Shown: positions 25,126 through 35,160 of the stretch, one piece after another
How positions within the stretch are numbered: the stretch's first letter is position 1
Layout of the letters: each line of letters begins with the position of its first letter
From: Balanoglossus misakiensis
Taxonomy: Eukaryota > Hemichordata
Assembly (NCBI GenBank): GCA_040954595.2
Contig: CM082580.2
Span: 7,068,001 to 7,132,000 of the forward strand
Direction of reading: 5' to 3'
Length of the DNA stretch: 64,000 bases
Made by a program: the position numbers and the translations under genes
The notes under the pieces: generated by a model
Told to the model about the DNA's origin: nothing
The model's database searches: none
The model's input: the letters and a program-made list of their open reading frames with translations, nothing else

Positions 25126-26381
25126 TGAAAAGGGGCCGGTGTTTTTTTTTTTCTTTCATCAGGAGCAAACTATGCTTTGAATACAAGTATCCTGGATGGT
25201 TAATGAGATGACACTATTGGTTTCTTTCATGTGGTGCTGGTCACTGTTTGACTGCCAAGCCCCTTCAATTCCTTGCTTCTATACACTGTATCCACTACTG
25301 AAAGAGTGGTTTAAGCCGAGTCAAAAATGCAGCAGTCTGCAGGGCTAGACCAAAATAAAACAGGGAAGTTAAGGCTTTGTGAGGGGCATACCAATGTGTC
25401 ATCCAACTGACCTTACAGAAAGGCATTTTTGAACTTTCAATACAATCGGTTGGTAAACATACAGGGGCATTGTTTGAACTAGCAGCATCTGAAATTGGTG
25501 AATTTCATCGAAGTTAATGAGTGAGAGAAAAGGCATTGTTAGTAGCTAAGAAGCTTTTCACCTGTCATTCGAACCCATACTGGGTACAAATAATCCACAA
25601 AATCTTTAAAAACAAAAACCAACAGGAAAACCTGCTGGCAGGATGTTCATGAGCCAATTGAAATATTTCCATGATTACACTTTTCCCCTGACTCTCTCCT
25701 CTCTCTCAGCTGCACAAACATTATCTGATCAGAATGGTTGCGGCCATAATTAGGGACTGCAAAAAGTATATGTTTGAAATTTTACTTGTGAGAGGCAACT
25801 ATTGTAACTTTTTATGTAGTCACTGATTAAAGACCATTCCTGCAGAAGTGGTAAATGTGTTGTTCTTTTGCACGCACAAAGGCATAAAATAACCCGTTTT
25901 ACAGTATATTCCTGAATTGGCACCTGGCTTTATGTGATATACGATAGCTAAGAAATAAATCAACTGGGTGTGGCATGTCTACCACACCAGTAAACAATAT
26001 TTAAAACCCGAAGCAGACCAAATTGATATCTCAACAACAGCCAATGTATTAATACATCAAACCATCTGCTGCGTATGATCATTTACAGCAAACCAGATGT
26101 GATATTATGATATGGCGTCCAAAAAATTCAGTCATACAGCCACCATGCATGGACCTAGGATTCCAGGAGTTTGGGCAGCTAAAATTTAGTAAAAATGGCA
26201 TAAATTTGAACCTGGCCTGATGTTTTATTACAAATACAACCTCAAACTTACATACCGGTAGTTCATTTGGGGTTAGACTGAGAAACCTGTCACTCAATCC
26301 CTCATTTAAAACAAGCCTCGAGTGATGAGTTTAATCTGGGGTAGGCCTTAGTCATTACAGTTGTTCATTTGTTCTGGTTAA

Positions 26382-26514
26382 AGGCACAAAGCTCTGCCCA
26401 CTTTTGACATTATTTTGGTTATTTTAGTTTCTTTCGTCATTGAGAGCTTATTAATATTTGTCAAAGAACCTAAAATAACCGAAAATGATGTCAAAAGCGA
26501 GCAACCTTGCCCCT
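26382..26514. mobile_element. Hairpin MITE-like element
   Basis: Two arms of about 50 bases pair with few mismatches: left arm around 26382-26434 (core CTTTTGACAT...GGTTATTTTAG), right arm around 26464-26514 (CTAAAATAACC...ATGTCAAAAG), with a loop of about 30 bases. There is no open reading frame. The length and symmetry suggest a non-autonomous DNA element. Confidence 0.7.
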
Positions 26515-27397
26515 ATAGTGACCACGAACAGGCCTGTTGCACCACTATGAATGCTGCGTATTAAAATTCATTTGTGAGCATTCATACTTTTTTCAAAGGG
26601 TTATTACTGCAGATGACGCCCAAGGTGACATTGAAAAAAAAAACCACCATTCACGCATGCCAGATTATACTTCATCACTGAAGCGAACCAACAAGTAGAA
26701 TCACTGAATTTTTTGGCAGGTCCTTTGTTTTCATTTTTTTCACTCCGACGAATATACCCCGTTCACTGACCTTTTCCTCTCCATCATGCTGGTAGTGTAA
26801 TTAACACAACACAAGAACCACACCCACGATTAATTTTGTTTCTAGCGAGTTGTCTCAGCAAATTTTATTATGATTTTTTTATTTTTACACCAAAAAATTT
26901 ATCCGATTTGAAGATTTTTACATAATTCTTAAAAAGTTAAATTTACAGGAAAATCAAATATTATTCTTTCCACAACCTAGCATTATAAATTCGCTGTTTT
27001 GTTTGCAGAGGAATACAAAGCAGCAAAGCCCCTTAATATCTATGAAATTCAGTTCCAGCTGTTGCAGTTTCTATTTTTTGAGCCTCCCGGGTAAGCCGAA
27101 ATTGTCGATGCCTGAATGTGCAATAAATATTATTTCAATAAATAATGCATTCCCTGTGATAATTAATAGTAGTCCAGTCAGCCACACTGAGAGAAATGAT
27201 TAGAAGAATTGACATACCAGCCATAATGGCATTGCAGGAAAACATGCAGTTTGGTGGTTGTATTAAATAAAGTGCAAGAACTGGCGGCAGTAACCCACGG
27301 TAACCTTGCCAAATGACTTGCCCAATGTTGCTTTTAATTTTGCCACGTAGCTAACCAGCGACTTAAATCAGCAACACGGTAAACACAAGCAATATTT

Positions 27398-28144
27398 TCA
27401 CTCCAAAAGCATGTCCAGAGTTTGTATTATTTCAGTTCCTGAATTCCAAGGACTGATTTTCGCGCTGAAATTGTTCCCTGATTTTTGGTGATTTTCAATT
27501 TTGTCCAGCAGAGAGTATCCGATCCTGGGAAAGACAAAGTCTTGCTCGTGGAGCGTCAGACTCGGACAGAAATCGTTGCTGCCGTCCCCCACGTAGCAGA
27601 TGCAACGGTAACTGACGCCGCCCCGCTCCTGTTCCCTGAGGTACTCCCGCAAGACCTTGCTCTTGCAGAGGTTCTCCGGACAGCTGCGGCAGTCGTGGCT
27701 GTGGTAGTGCCTCACCTTGAGGCAGCCTTCCTCGTCGAAGTGCGACGGGTTGGTGATCACGTGCCCGACCGCCCCTTTCAAGTTCTCGCCCTCCAGCAGC
27801 GAGTCGATGAAGACGGTGTTGGAGTCGGACAGGATCATGCAGTCCACGTCGTCGGCGCGGCGCGACTGGTACTGCAGCATCTCCTTCATGCCCGGCGCGA
27901 AGCACATCTCGCGGATGCAGTCCACGAGCTGCCGCGGCTTGACGCCCTGGCTGTGCATGCGGTTCAGTACGTCGGTTATGTACCTCCTCCAACTCCGGTG
28001 CTTCTTGTAGCGCTTTGTGATGTCGTCGGGCACTTTCCCCCCAGGCAGGAGCTTGAAGATCCAGGTGTCCGTATTGCTGTCGACAATTGTGTGATCAAAA
28101 TCACACACCAGCAACACTCTCTTGCTGCGACTGCTGGATGACAT
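27398..28144 (-). CDS. PHOSPHO2: PHOSPHO-type HAD phosphatase, copy 1
   Basis: Single coding exon of 248 residues (human PHOSPHO2 241). HAD-superfamily phosphatase; vertebrate PHOSPHO1 hydrolyses phosphocholine and phosphoethanolamine, and PHOSPHO2 acts on pyridoxal phosphate. Seen: motif I CDFDHTIVD with nucleophile Asp15 and acid/base Asp17, motif II-like MILSDSNTVFID, the family's CPENLCKSK cysteine motif, and motif IV YVGDGSNDFCPS. All catalytic elements are present. A splice acceptor (ATCACAG) lies eight bases before the ATG, so the transcript probably has a non-coding first exon. The coding exon is much richer in G+C than its surroundings. It is a tandem relative of the gene at 29329-30081, transcribed the same way. 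The choice between PHOSPHO1 and PHOSPHO2 cannot be settled here: the single-domain length fits PHOSPHO2, and the duplicates may be co-orthologous to both. Confidence 0.93.
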   Translation of the reverse strand: MSSSSRSKRVLLVCDFDHTIVDSNTDTWIFKLLPGGKVPDDITKRYKKHRSWRRYITDVLNRMHSQGVKPRQLVDCIREMCFAPGMKEMLQYQSRRADDVDCMILSDSNTVFIDSLLEGENLKGAVGHVITNPSHFDEEGCLKVRHYHSHDCRSCPENLCKSKVLREYLREQERGGVSYRCICYVGDGSNDFCPSLTLHEQDFVFPRIGYSLLDKIENHQKSGNNFSAKISPWNSGTEIIQTLDMLLE

Positions 28145-28273
28145 TGTGCGACCTGTGATGTGATGAAAATGAAATTAGAAAAAATGCTATTTGTGAAATT
28201 TCAATGTCACTAGTAAGTCTTGCTTTTTTCTGTTGTTACAGACCCTGTAGGCTGTTGTTATCTTAGTCTGGTC

Positions 28274-28318
28274 CCCTGCCCCATTCCCAGCGCAGCCGGC
28301 GGTGGGAATGGGGCAGGG
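28274..28318. repeat. Perfect 16-bp stem hairpin
   Basis: CCCTGCCCCATTCCCA (28274-28289) is followed, after 13 bases, by its exact reverse complement (28303-28318). It lies in the inferred 5' UTR intron of PHOSPHO copy 1. Confidence 0.9.
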
Positions 28319-28388
28319 AAGAGCACCACTGGCGGTATGACATCAAGTAAAGTAGCAACGGGCCAAAAAACACGTCATACACTATGAA

Positions 28389-28461
28389 GCTGTAATAATT
28401 GTAGCCCTTGCGGATGACCATCGCGCAAGCTGCTGCCCGTAACGGCTACAATTATTGCAGC
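28389..28461. repeat. Second, nested hairpin
   Basis: An 18-base outer stem (28389-28406 with 28444-28461, one mismatch) encloses an inner CTTGCG/CGCAAG stem. The outer arm resembles an arm of the foldback at 53936-54099, which suggests one element family. Confidence 0.75.
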
Positions 28462-28663
28462 CAGCTGTCAATGTACGTCCATATGGTTCAGTGAAAAACG
28501 TTTGGTTCAGTAAAGTAAAGTGTCACACGCGTTTGAAACTGTCACCCCCGGGACTGTCACAAACGAGAACATCGTAGGAACTTAAAACTCTGCGTGACAG
28601 AGCAGTGTGGAGGTAGAACACACGTTCTCCTCTCCAGTACCCTGACAGTGTCCTGTTACTTAC

Positions 28664-28740
28664 CACAATTCATCCACGGAGACAATTCGATCCTCTTCTT
28701 ACTCAACAGATGAGCAAAATCAACATGTCTTTTCACGCTC
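28664..28740 (-). other. Candidate 5' untranslated exon of PHOSPHO copy 1
   Basis: On the minus strand a strong donor (GTG|GTAAGT) follows base 28664, upstream of the acceptor next to the copy 1 start codon. The upstream limit is a guess. Confidence 0.4.
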
Positions 28741-29328
28741 GTTCTCATTTCATTCTGCACGCCCTCTTGTGACAAGTCTTACAAATTATAACGCCCTTTC
28801 TTTTTGTGTGTTCCATCATGCATCACTCCCTATATATACAAAGAGTCTCACGGAAGGTACACAATGTAGTGCTACTAAAAAACCCACACACACACACACA
28901 TTCAAACATTTCATATCACCCGTTATGTCATTTATTTAGTTTCAAAAACAAATTAAATAAAACAGACAAAAATAAAATCTGTTCGGTTCAAATGAGGAAA
29001 AAAGCCTGGGCCACGTGAGGTTGAACTGTCTGTCACCTGGACAAAACTATTTATTTCCTCAGTAAAAAATTCTATCCTTGTAAATTGTCTATGACTGAAT
29101 CATTATATAATAATGAAATCTTTTCCTTTCACAGCTGTGAAAATGACTTATTTGTGTAAAAATACAGTTTTTTGGTCATCTTGAGCATATTCAGATTCTT
29201 TACACATAAATTAGTTATTTTTATACAATACCCGTTACCGATATATATAAATATTAATACGTATTTAATATTAAAAACCCATAACCATGTCAGTTTACAG
29301 TCTCACGATTCAAATGATTCTATGAAAG

Positions 29329-30081
29329 TTAGGACAGCAATGATTGAAGTGTTTCGATTATGGTAAGCCCAGACTCCCACGGAATCACTTTTGGGCTAAA
29401 TGCCTTTCCTTCGTTTTTATGCTTTGCGATGTCATCCGCCAGCTCGTACCCACTTCTGGGAAACACGACATCCTGTTCCCCCAGAGACAGGCTGGGGCAG
29501 AAGTCGTTGCTTCCGTCGCCGGCGTAGCACACGTGATCGAAGCGTACCCCCCCGAGCAGTTCCCGCTCTCTGATGTAGTCGTGCAGGATCTTCCTCTTGC
29601 ACATGTTGGCGGGGCAGCCGGCGCCGCAGTTGTGCTGGTGGTAGTGCTTGATCTTCAGGCAGCCGTAGTCGTCGAAGTGGGCCGGGTTGGTGATCACCCG
29701 CCGGACCCCGCCCAGCAGGCCGGCGGCCTCCAGGCGGGAATCGATGAAGACCGCGTTTGCGTCCGACAGCACTATCGTCTCGACGGCGTCTTCCCCCGAC
29801 TGGTACTCCAGGAGTTCCCTCATGCCGGCTGTCAGCGGCATCTTGTTGATGCATCCCGTGATGTCCTCCGGTGTGATCCGCAGGCCGTGCATGTGCTGGA
29901 AGATCTCGCCGACGTAGTCGTTCCAGCACCCGTGGATCCGGAAGTTCTTCCGGATGGGCTCCGGGACTTTGCCGTCCGGCAGCAGCTGCCACAGCCAATT
30001 GTCCGAGTTGGCGCCGTCCACTATGGTGAGATCAAAATCACAGACCATCAGGATCTTCTTCGGAGCATTTGTTGGTGGCAT
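29329..30081 (-). CDS. PHOSPHO2: PHOSPHO-type HAD phosphatase, copy 2
   Basis: Single coding exon of 250 residues, a diverged tandem duplicate of the gene at 27398-28144 (same strand, about 1.2 kb between the coding regions). Motif I is CDFDLTIVD (Asp15, Asp17), followed by GANSDNW, one residue longer than the matching stretch in copy 1. IVLSDANAVFID, CPANMCKRK and YAGDGSNDFCPS are intact, so it should be active. The open frame continues 23 codons upstream, but a splice acceptor (GATTTCAG) lies two bases before the ATG at 30081, so the shorter protein is preferred and a non-coding 5' exon is likely. G+C is high compared with the flanks. It lies head to head with CFAP210, as PHOSPHO2 does in human, so this copy is the better positional match to PHOSPHO2. 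Confidence 0.93.
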   Translation of the reverse strand: MPPTNAPKKILMVCDFDLTIVDGANSDNWLWQLLPDGKVPEPIRKNFRIHGCWNDYVGEIFQHMHGLRITPEDITGCINKMPLTAGMRELLEYQSGEDAVETIVLSDANAVFIDSRLEAAGLLGGVRRVITNPAHFDDYGCLKIKHYHQHNCGAGCPANMCKRKILHDYIRERELLGGVRFDHVCYAGDGSNDFCPSLSLGEQDVVFPRSGYELADDIAKHKNEGKAFSPKVIPWESGLTIIETLQSLLS

Positions 30082-30279
30082 CCTGAAATCTAGAATCAAA
30101 CGATAGAATGAAGAATAGAGAGTCACATACATTTTCTGTGTTACCCCCACACTGTCTTATCAGTTGCTTATCCAGAATACAATCAAGTTTTCCATTAATA
30201 AGCACCTGCTAATTACATGTAAATCATTAATCTGTTTACCCCTTGTATTAAGTTGTTAAATAAACATCCCTGAACTGGT

Positions 30280-30382
30280 ACTGGGTATAACAGAACAGTT
30301 ATACCCATAATATACTGTTAAAACTGTGTTCTGGTATAAGAGTGTATTATGGGGGCTATAACTGTGTTCTGTTATATCCAGT
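30280..30382. repeat. Foldback element upstream of PHOSPHO copy 2
   Basis: The left arm (30280-30316) and right arm (30341-30382) are imperfect reverse complements built on GGTATAACAGAACA and CCCATAATA. The short loop contains another degenerate piece of the same arm. It lies in the PHOSPHO copy 2/CFAP210 intergenic region. Confidence 0.75.
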
Positions 30383-31149
30383 AATAACGGTATATTTTAA
30401 CAAACATTTAGTATAATTCTGAAAATGGTATAACAATAAATTTCCGAGGCTATGGCCTTGTGCAGGTCAATTTACAAAGGAGTTTGAAGCAAAACCAAGA
30501 CTGGGCGCTCGGCGGCGTGTTTCAAGTTTGCAAAGCTTTGTTCATATGTCAAGGTCGTAGTTTTGAACTTGAAAGAAGGACCTTGCTGCGGATCCGTAGC
30601 CATACCAACAGTCCAGGGATTGTGCCCGGCCCTCGCTTTTGGCAAAGGGAATGGTAGAGCTACGGATCTGTCAGCAAATAACGATATTTTGTATCCATAT
30701 GTAGTCGCGGTACGCAGTTCTAAAGTCACAAGTTGCATATGGTTTTCCATACGGCTCCAACAAAAAACTAGAGTGAGACATGTCCATGCATACTATACTG
30801 TTTATGCAAATTGTGGTTTTTGTTTGAGTTCCAAGCAGACGACAAATATAACATACTTACATACCTTCAAGTACGAAACAATCAACAACTCTGTAGCAAT
30901 ACACTCTTCAAAGAAAACTGGCGGTCCAACTCAGTCCTTTCACATCACCCGTCCTGCTATTTTGGTTGTCACCATAGTCCTAAATATATACATATTTACA
31001 GTCTGTTTAATGCCAGTACTCATCGGCCTTTCATGAACCGGCATCTACCCAACACGTGATAACGTGAAATGGACATGTGATAGCATTTGACATGTCATGG
31101 TACGGTCAAGCCCCTTGGCCCTGGGGGCGCGCGCGCGCGGGCACGATGC

Positions 31150-31432
31150 GATTGTGTGACGTCACATACGCGTGACTTTTGACCGGACTATTCGTAAATC
31201 TTCGGCGTCAGCGATCGGAAATTCCCGAACGTTAGTGATTTGCATATAATGAATATTCAGAACGTGCGTTGTCATCAACAAAGCTGTGTACCTGGCAACA
31301 TCAGAGATCTGCAGAGAGAATCGTAGCGACGTGATAAAGAGATTCTCTCTCCGAAATCGTTGCATTTTTGCAGCGTTTGATTAATTTCTGTTGTACTTTC
31401 GGACATCGAGTAGTTCCGGAAAACCGAAAAAT
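31150..31432. promoter_or_regulatory. Promoter region of CFAP210, possibly shared with PHOSPHO copy 2
   Basis: A GCGCGCGCG run (31127-31139) precedes the region. A perfect palindromic cAMP-response element TGACGTCA lies at 31157-31164. Two RFX X-box-like sequences follow, GTTGTCATCAAC (31268-31279) and GTGTACCTGGCAAC (31286-31299), 130-165 bases before the CFAP210 start codon. X-boxes drive ciliary genes across animals, which fits CFAP210. A candidate minus-strand donor near 30866 could end a PHOSPHO copy 2 leader exon. No transcription start is visible. Confidence 0.55.
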
Positions 31433-34400
31433 ATGTCAATGTCGGCAGACGTGGTCAAACATGGTCGGAGAAGAGGGCAGTCTAGAGGTGAGTGTCTTCT
31501 GTTGATATTGGGTGGCAATATTTTGCATGCGGGTCTGATCAAATTGGTACATGTATATTTTGATACAAATCTGATTATTGTCAGAGAGTCTTCCAGATGC
31601 TGCCAACGTCTTGATATATAAAATAATATAGTCAGGAGGTGTTTCTTGAAGACGAAAGTCAGCTGTCGACGTGGTGGTTGTTTTCTGATCTCAAGATTGA
31701 TCATGTCCGCCATGTTGGTGTTTGTTCCATAGTGTACACCATGGTTTCTGGTGATTGAATCGTGAACACAAACAAACGCCGACAAAGTTAAATACCATCG
31801 CAAGAGTTCATAACATCCTACCCGCTTATATTATTTCAGTATTACCAATTTTCGTCCATTATATTATATTAGTTACTGAATTTCATATATGATAACATGC
31901 ACACACTGTCACATAAAGGCCAAAGGGATGTTTGGTATACTCTTTTGTTGGGTCAGTGTGAAGATATTAATCAGTTCGATAATCAAACAGTGGCTTACCA
32001 AGATTAAGTGACAGTTACTTCTTATAACTGGAAACTGGTTAATCATATGATGTGGATTTTATTGTAAATAACACATGACTTCTATATCTTCCCTATCAAT
32101 ATTCCCTTTATATGTATCATAATATGTATCACGCCAAAATATGATTTTCTCTGCTCCGTTTTGTTCACAGCTAACAGTGCCGGAAGTGGTTCTGTGTCAC
32201 CGGAGCACGACCAGCAGCTGTCCATGGGAATCACCGGCACCAATCTGAGACAGGTGACGGTTCTGTCCAAGAAGGACTGGGCTCGCATCCAGGATCAGCT
32301 GTCGAGCAAAAGCAGGGAGGCCCAGAGAATTCAGGCCATGAGGGAAGAGAAGGAAGCCTTGCACGCCAGATCCAAAGAAGTGGTGAAGAATTGGAGCAAC
32401 ACGATAGCTGTAGGTTTTCCCTTGGTTGTGTTTGTATGACTATTATCTATAGATGTTCAGTACTGTGATTATTTCTTGGTTGTCACCAGAAACTTCTGAC
32501 ACAGTATTGGCTAATCTACATAACAGTCCAATTAACAGTTCTGATAATGTGTTTGTTTTCCCAAAATTAATGGATATCCATTGATACTCTTTACAGAGTG
32601 CACTTGTATACTGTTATTAATTACTTTTAAATTTCCATAATCAGGGTCAGCGTCTGAAGAAACTAGAGGCCAGGAAAATCCGGGACGAGAAAGAAGAAGA
32701 AGAGAAAGTTCAACTTGACATTGAAGAAGCAAAGTTTCAAGCGGAAAAGAGGAAAGAAGCAATTGATAAAGCCAAAACCCAACAATATTATCAAACTGAC
32801 AGAGTAAAGGGCTTCCATGTAAGTTAAAGTCAATTTCAGCTTTTATGTTTATTCATTAGACACCAGACTACTTTGTGGGTATAGTGTTTTCAGGTATGCC
32901 ACAAAACAATAGCGCAGTGTTTATATACATGGGAAAACTAGCCTATTCTGTTCAATGTGCAATCATGTATTATTTTGATGGAAAGAGATTTTACGAGAAG
33001 TCTTGTCATATGGCTCTAAATTGCACTTGTGTGATCTCATTCTCCTGCAGGGAGCTTTACTGTTAACTGAGGTTCTCAAAGAGAGGGAGGCACAGATTGA
33101 GTTGAAGAGGGCCAAAGAGCGCGCCAGTGCCGGCAAGGACAAGGAGCTACTCGCCAGGCACCAGAGAGAGTTAGAAATGGGAATTCTGGAGGACCAGGCC
33201 AAGGCCATGCGTGCCATGGAAGACAAGAAAAGGAATCAGGAATTTCAAGTGGCGCAGTAAGTTGTTTCAGCTCTCTGCTAATTATTGACATTGGAGACAT
33301 GCACGATAAATGTTTGGAAACCAAGAAATAGTGTTCGGCGCCGGGAGTTGGGTATGGCCTTATGACGTGTCACTACACAAGAATTTAATGTTTAGACTTC
33401 AATACTTTATGATATAGTGAGCATAGGTGCATGTGGTTCAGCATTTTGTTCCGGCCAAATTTCCAACTTACTTCTGCGCCCTACCATCCGTGGTTTTCTT
33501 GTTCCACGTCTGTTTATACTTACATTTCCATGTCCCAGACCTTACACTAAAGACATTGACTGATTTCTCCCCGCCCAGAATCCAAGCTCACTACCGACAG
33601 GACGAACTGGACGCCCTGTCCAACCTGAGAGAAGGCGAGGAGATTAAGAGAAACACGCAGCGCTTTGAGATCGAGAAGAGGAAAATCGAAGACATCAAAC
33701 GGCAGGAGAGGGAGGATCTGATGAAGGCGCACCTGCAGACGGTGAAGGACCGGGATCTCATCCGGGCCGTGGAGAAACAGAAGGAGGAGGAGGAAGACGA
33801 CGAAATTAGAATATTTGCCGCGGCAAAGAAGAAGATGTCAAAACTTAGGAAGGAACGAGAGCAGGATCTATGGCAGTACGTTCTCTCTCTGTCATTCTTT
33901 GCAAATTGGTTTGAGGACATTTATCCCTGGCATGGGGCATCTAGCCTGAGCCATGGACATTGAGTCCGTTTTAATACTACCCTGATTGTTGTTTGGAAAA
34001 TGTTTGAATGGCGAATAGCAAAGGGAAATATTGTCTTGATACCTAGATTGTCGCATGAGCGTTGACTAAGATAGTGTTTTATATGCAAAAGAACCCCATG
34101 AGTGGCTGATGATAGTCTACCTATCAACCTAAAAAATGGTTGTCTGTTTTTCTGTAAAAAATTCATATTTTGTTTGTTTCTGGAAAATTGCAGGAAAAAA
34201 CAGGACCACACCAACAAGATGATAGAATTACTCCATCAACAGTTACGACAAAAAGTGGACGACGAGGACGAGAGGATCGTGCGAGCCGTCGCCCAGAGAG
34301 AGGCTCGGGAGAAATTCGAGGACGAAGAGAAGGAGGCCAAGCTGAAGGAGGAGCTGATGGGGATCGCCAAGCACCGAGCGGACCAGATGAAACTGGCCCA

Positions 34401-34905
34401 GGAGAAGGAGCGGGAGGAGAAGCGCAAGGAGGACGAGAACTTGAAGCTTCGCATCGAAGCCGACGCCATCTTCAAAGCCCAGCAGGAGGAGAAACAGGCG
34501 GCCATGAGGTCCGAGGCGGGGGCGCTGCAGGGCTTCCACCAGGACCAGATCGACGAGCGGATGACCAAGACCGACCGAGAGATCAAAGAGCAGCTAGATC
34601 ACGACAGGCGTAACCTAGAGCTGCTAGGACTCGAGGAGCAGCAGTTTCAGGAGTACGCCGCCAAGGTCATCACTCACTGCAAGCGGAACGGCCGTAATGT
34701 CTATCCGCTGGTCAAGGCGGCGCGAGAGGGCCACGGCGGCGGTCTGGGCCCGGTCTTCGAGGGCAAGGGAGGAATCAGACCCAGTTACCTTGTCCAGGAT
34801 AATTCCGGTGTGGAATTGCCGACGTATCAGAAAGACACCACGGAAGATGTCAAAAGCGGTCAGAATTCTGGTGATTCCCGCAAGCGCCTGGGCTTTGTCT
34901 GGTAA
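31433..34905 (+). CDS. CFAP210: CFAP210 (CCDC173), ciliary microtubule inner protein, 6 coding exons
   Basis: Coiled-coil protein of the trichohyalin/plectin-homology type that lines the lumen of axonemal doublet microtubules in motile cilia. Exons 31433-31487, 32171-32409, 32645-32818, 33051-33256, 33579-33875 and 34194-34905 join in phase to 560 residues (human about 552). Seen: VTVLSKKDWARIQDQL near the N terminus, then almost continuous Glu/Lys/Arg/Gln-rich helix, and the C-terminal block VYPLVKAAREGHGGGLGPVF ending RKRLGFVW. Two methionines stand at positions 1 and 3; no ATG precedes them in frame. The last exon is markedly G+C-rich. The upstream neighbour on the opposite strand is a PHOSPHO gene, the same divergent arrangement as in human 2q31. 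Confidence 0.93.
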
Positions 34906-35154
34906 CAGGCAACTTCTTTGTCTCTAGTTAGGAAAACCATTCAAAGCAACCAAATTGACGGTCCGTACTTTTTTTTTCAAAGACTCGGTCATTATTCTCC
35001 AAACGTCAACTGTAAATAGAAACGGAACACCATAAACCCTAATAACTGCGATTTTTTAAAATTCCTCTGAACGCCTACTTTTCATGTGTGTGCCTTTGTT
35101 ATATATTGTACATAAAGCAGTGGATGAGAGGAAAATTTTATCGTAACCTTAGAT

Positions 35155-35160
35155 AATAAA
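35155..35160 (+). promoter_or_regulatory. Polyadenylation signal candidate for CFAP210
   Basis: AATAAA 250 bases after the CFAP210 stop codon. Confidence 0.55.

Larger units (their letters stand above)
23032..27397. other. Intergenic region between ORMDL and PHOSPHO copy 1
   Basis: About 4.4 kb between two convergent genes. I see no coding exon with conserved protein sequence. It contains one copy of a dispersed repeat (24955-25125) and a hairpin element (26382-26514). The remainder is AT-rich and featureless to me; the 3' UTR of the downstream minus-strand phosphatase probably takes up its right end. Confidence 0.6.

Noticed and set aside
29344-30093. 249-codon plus-strand frame over PHOSPHO copy 2 (and a similar one over copy 1)
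   Set aside because: Antisense shadows of GC-rich phosphatase exons; the real frames carry all HAD motifs.
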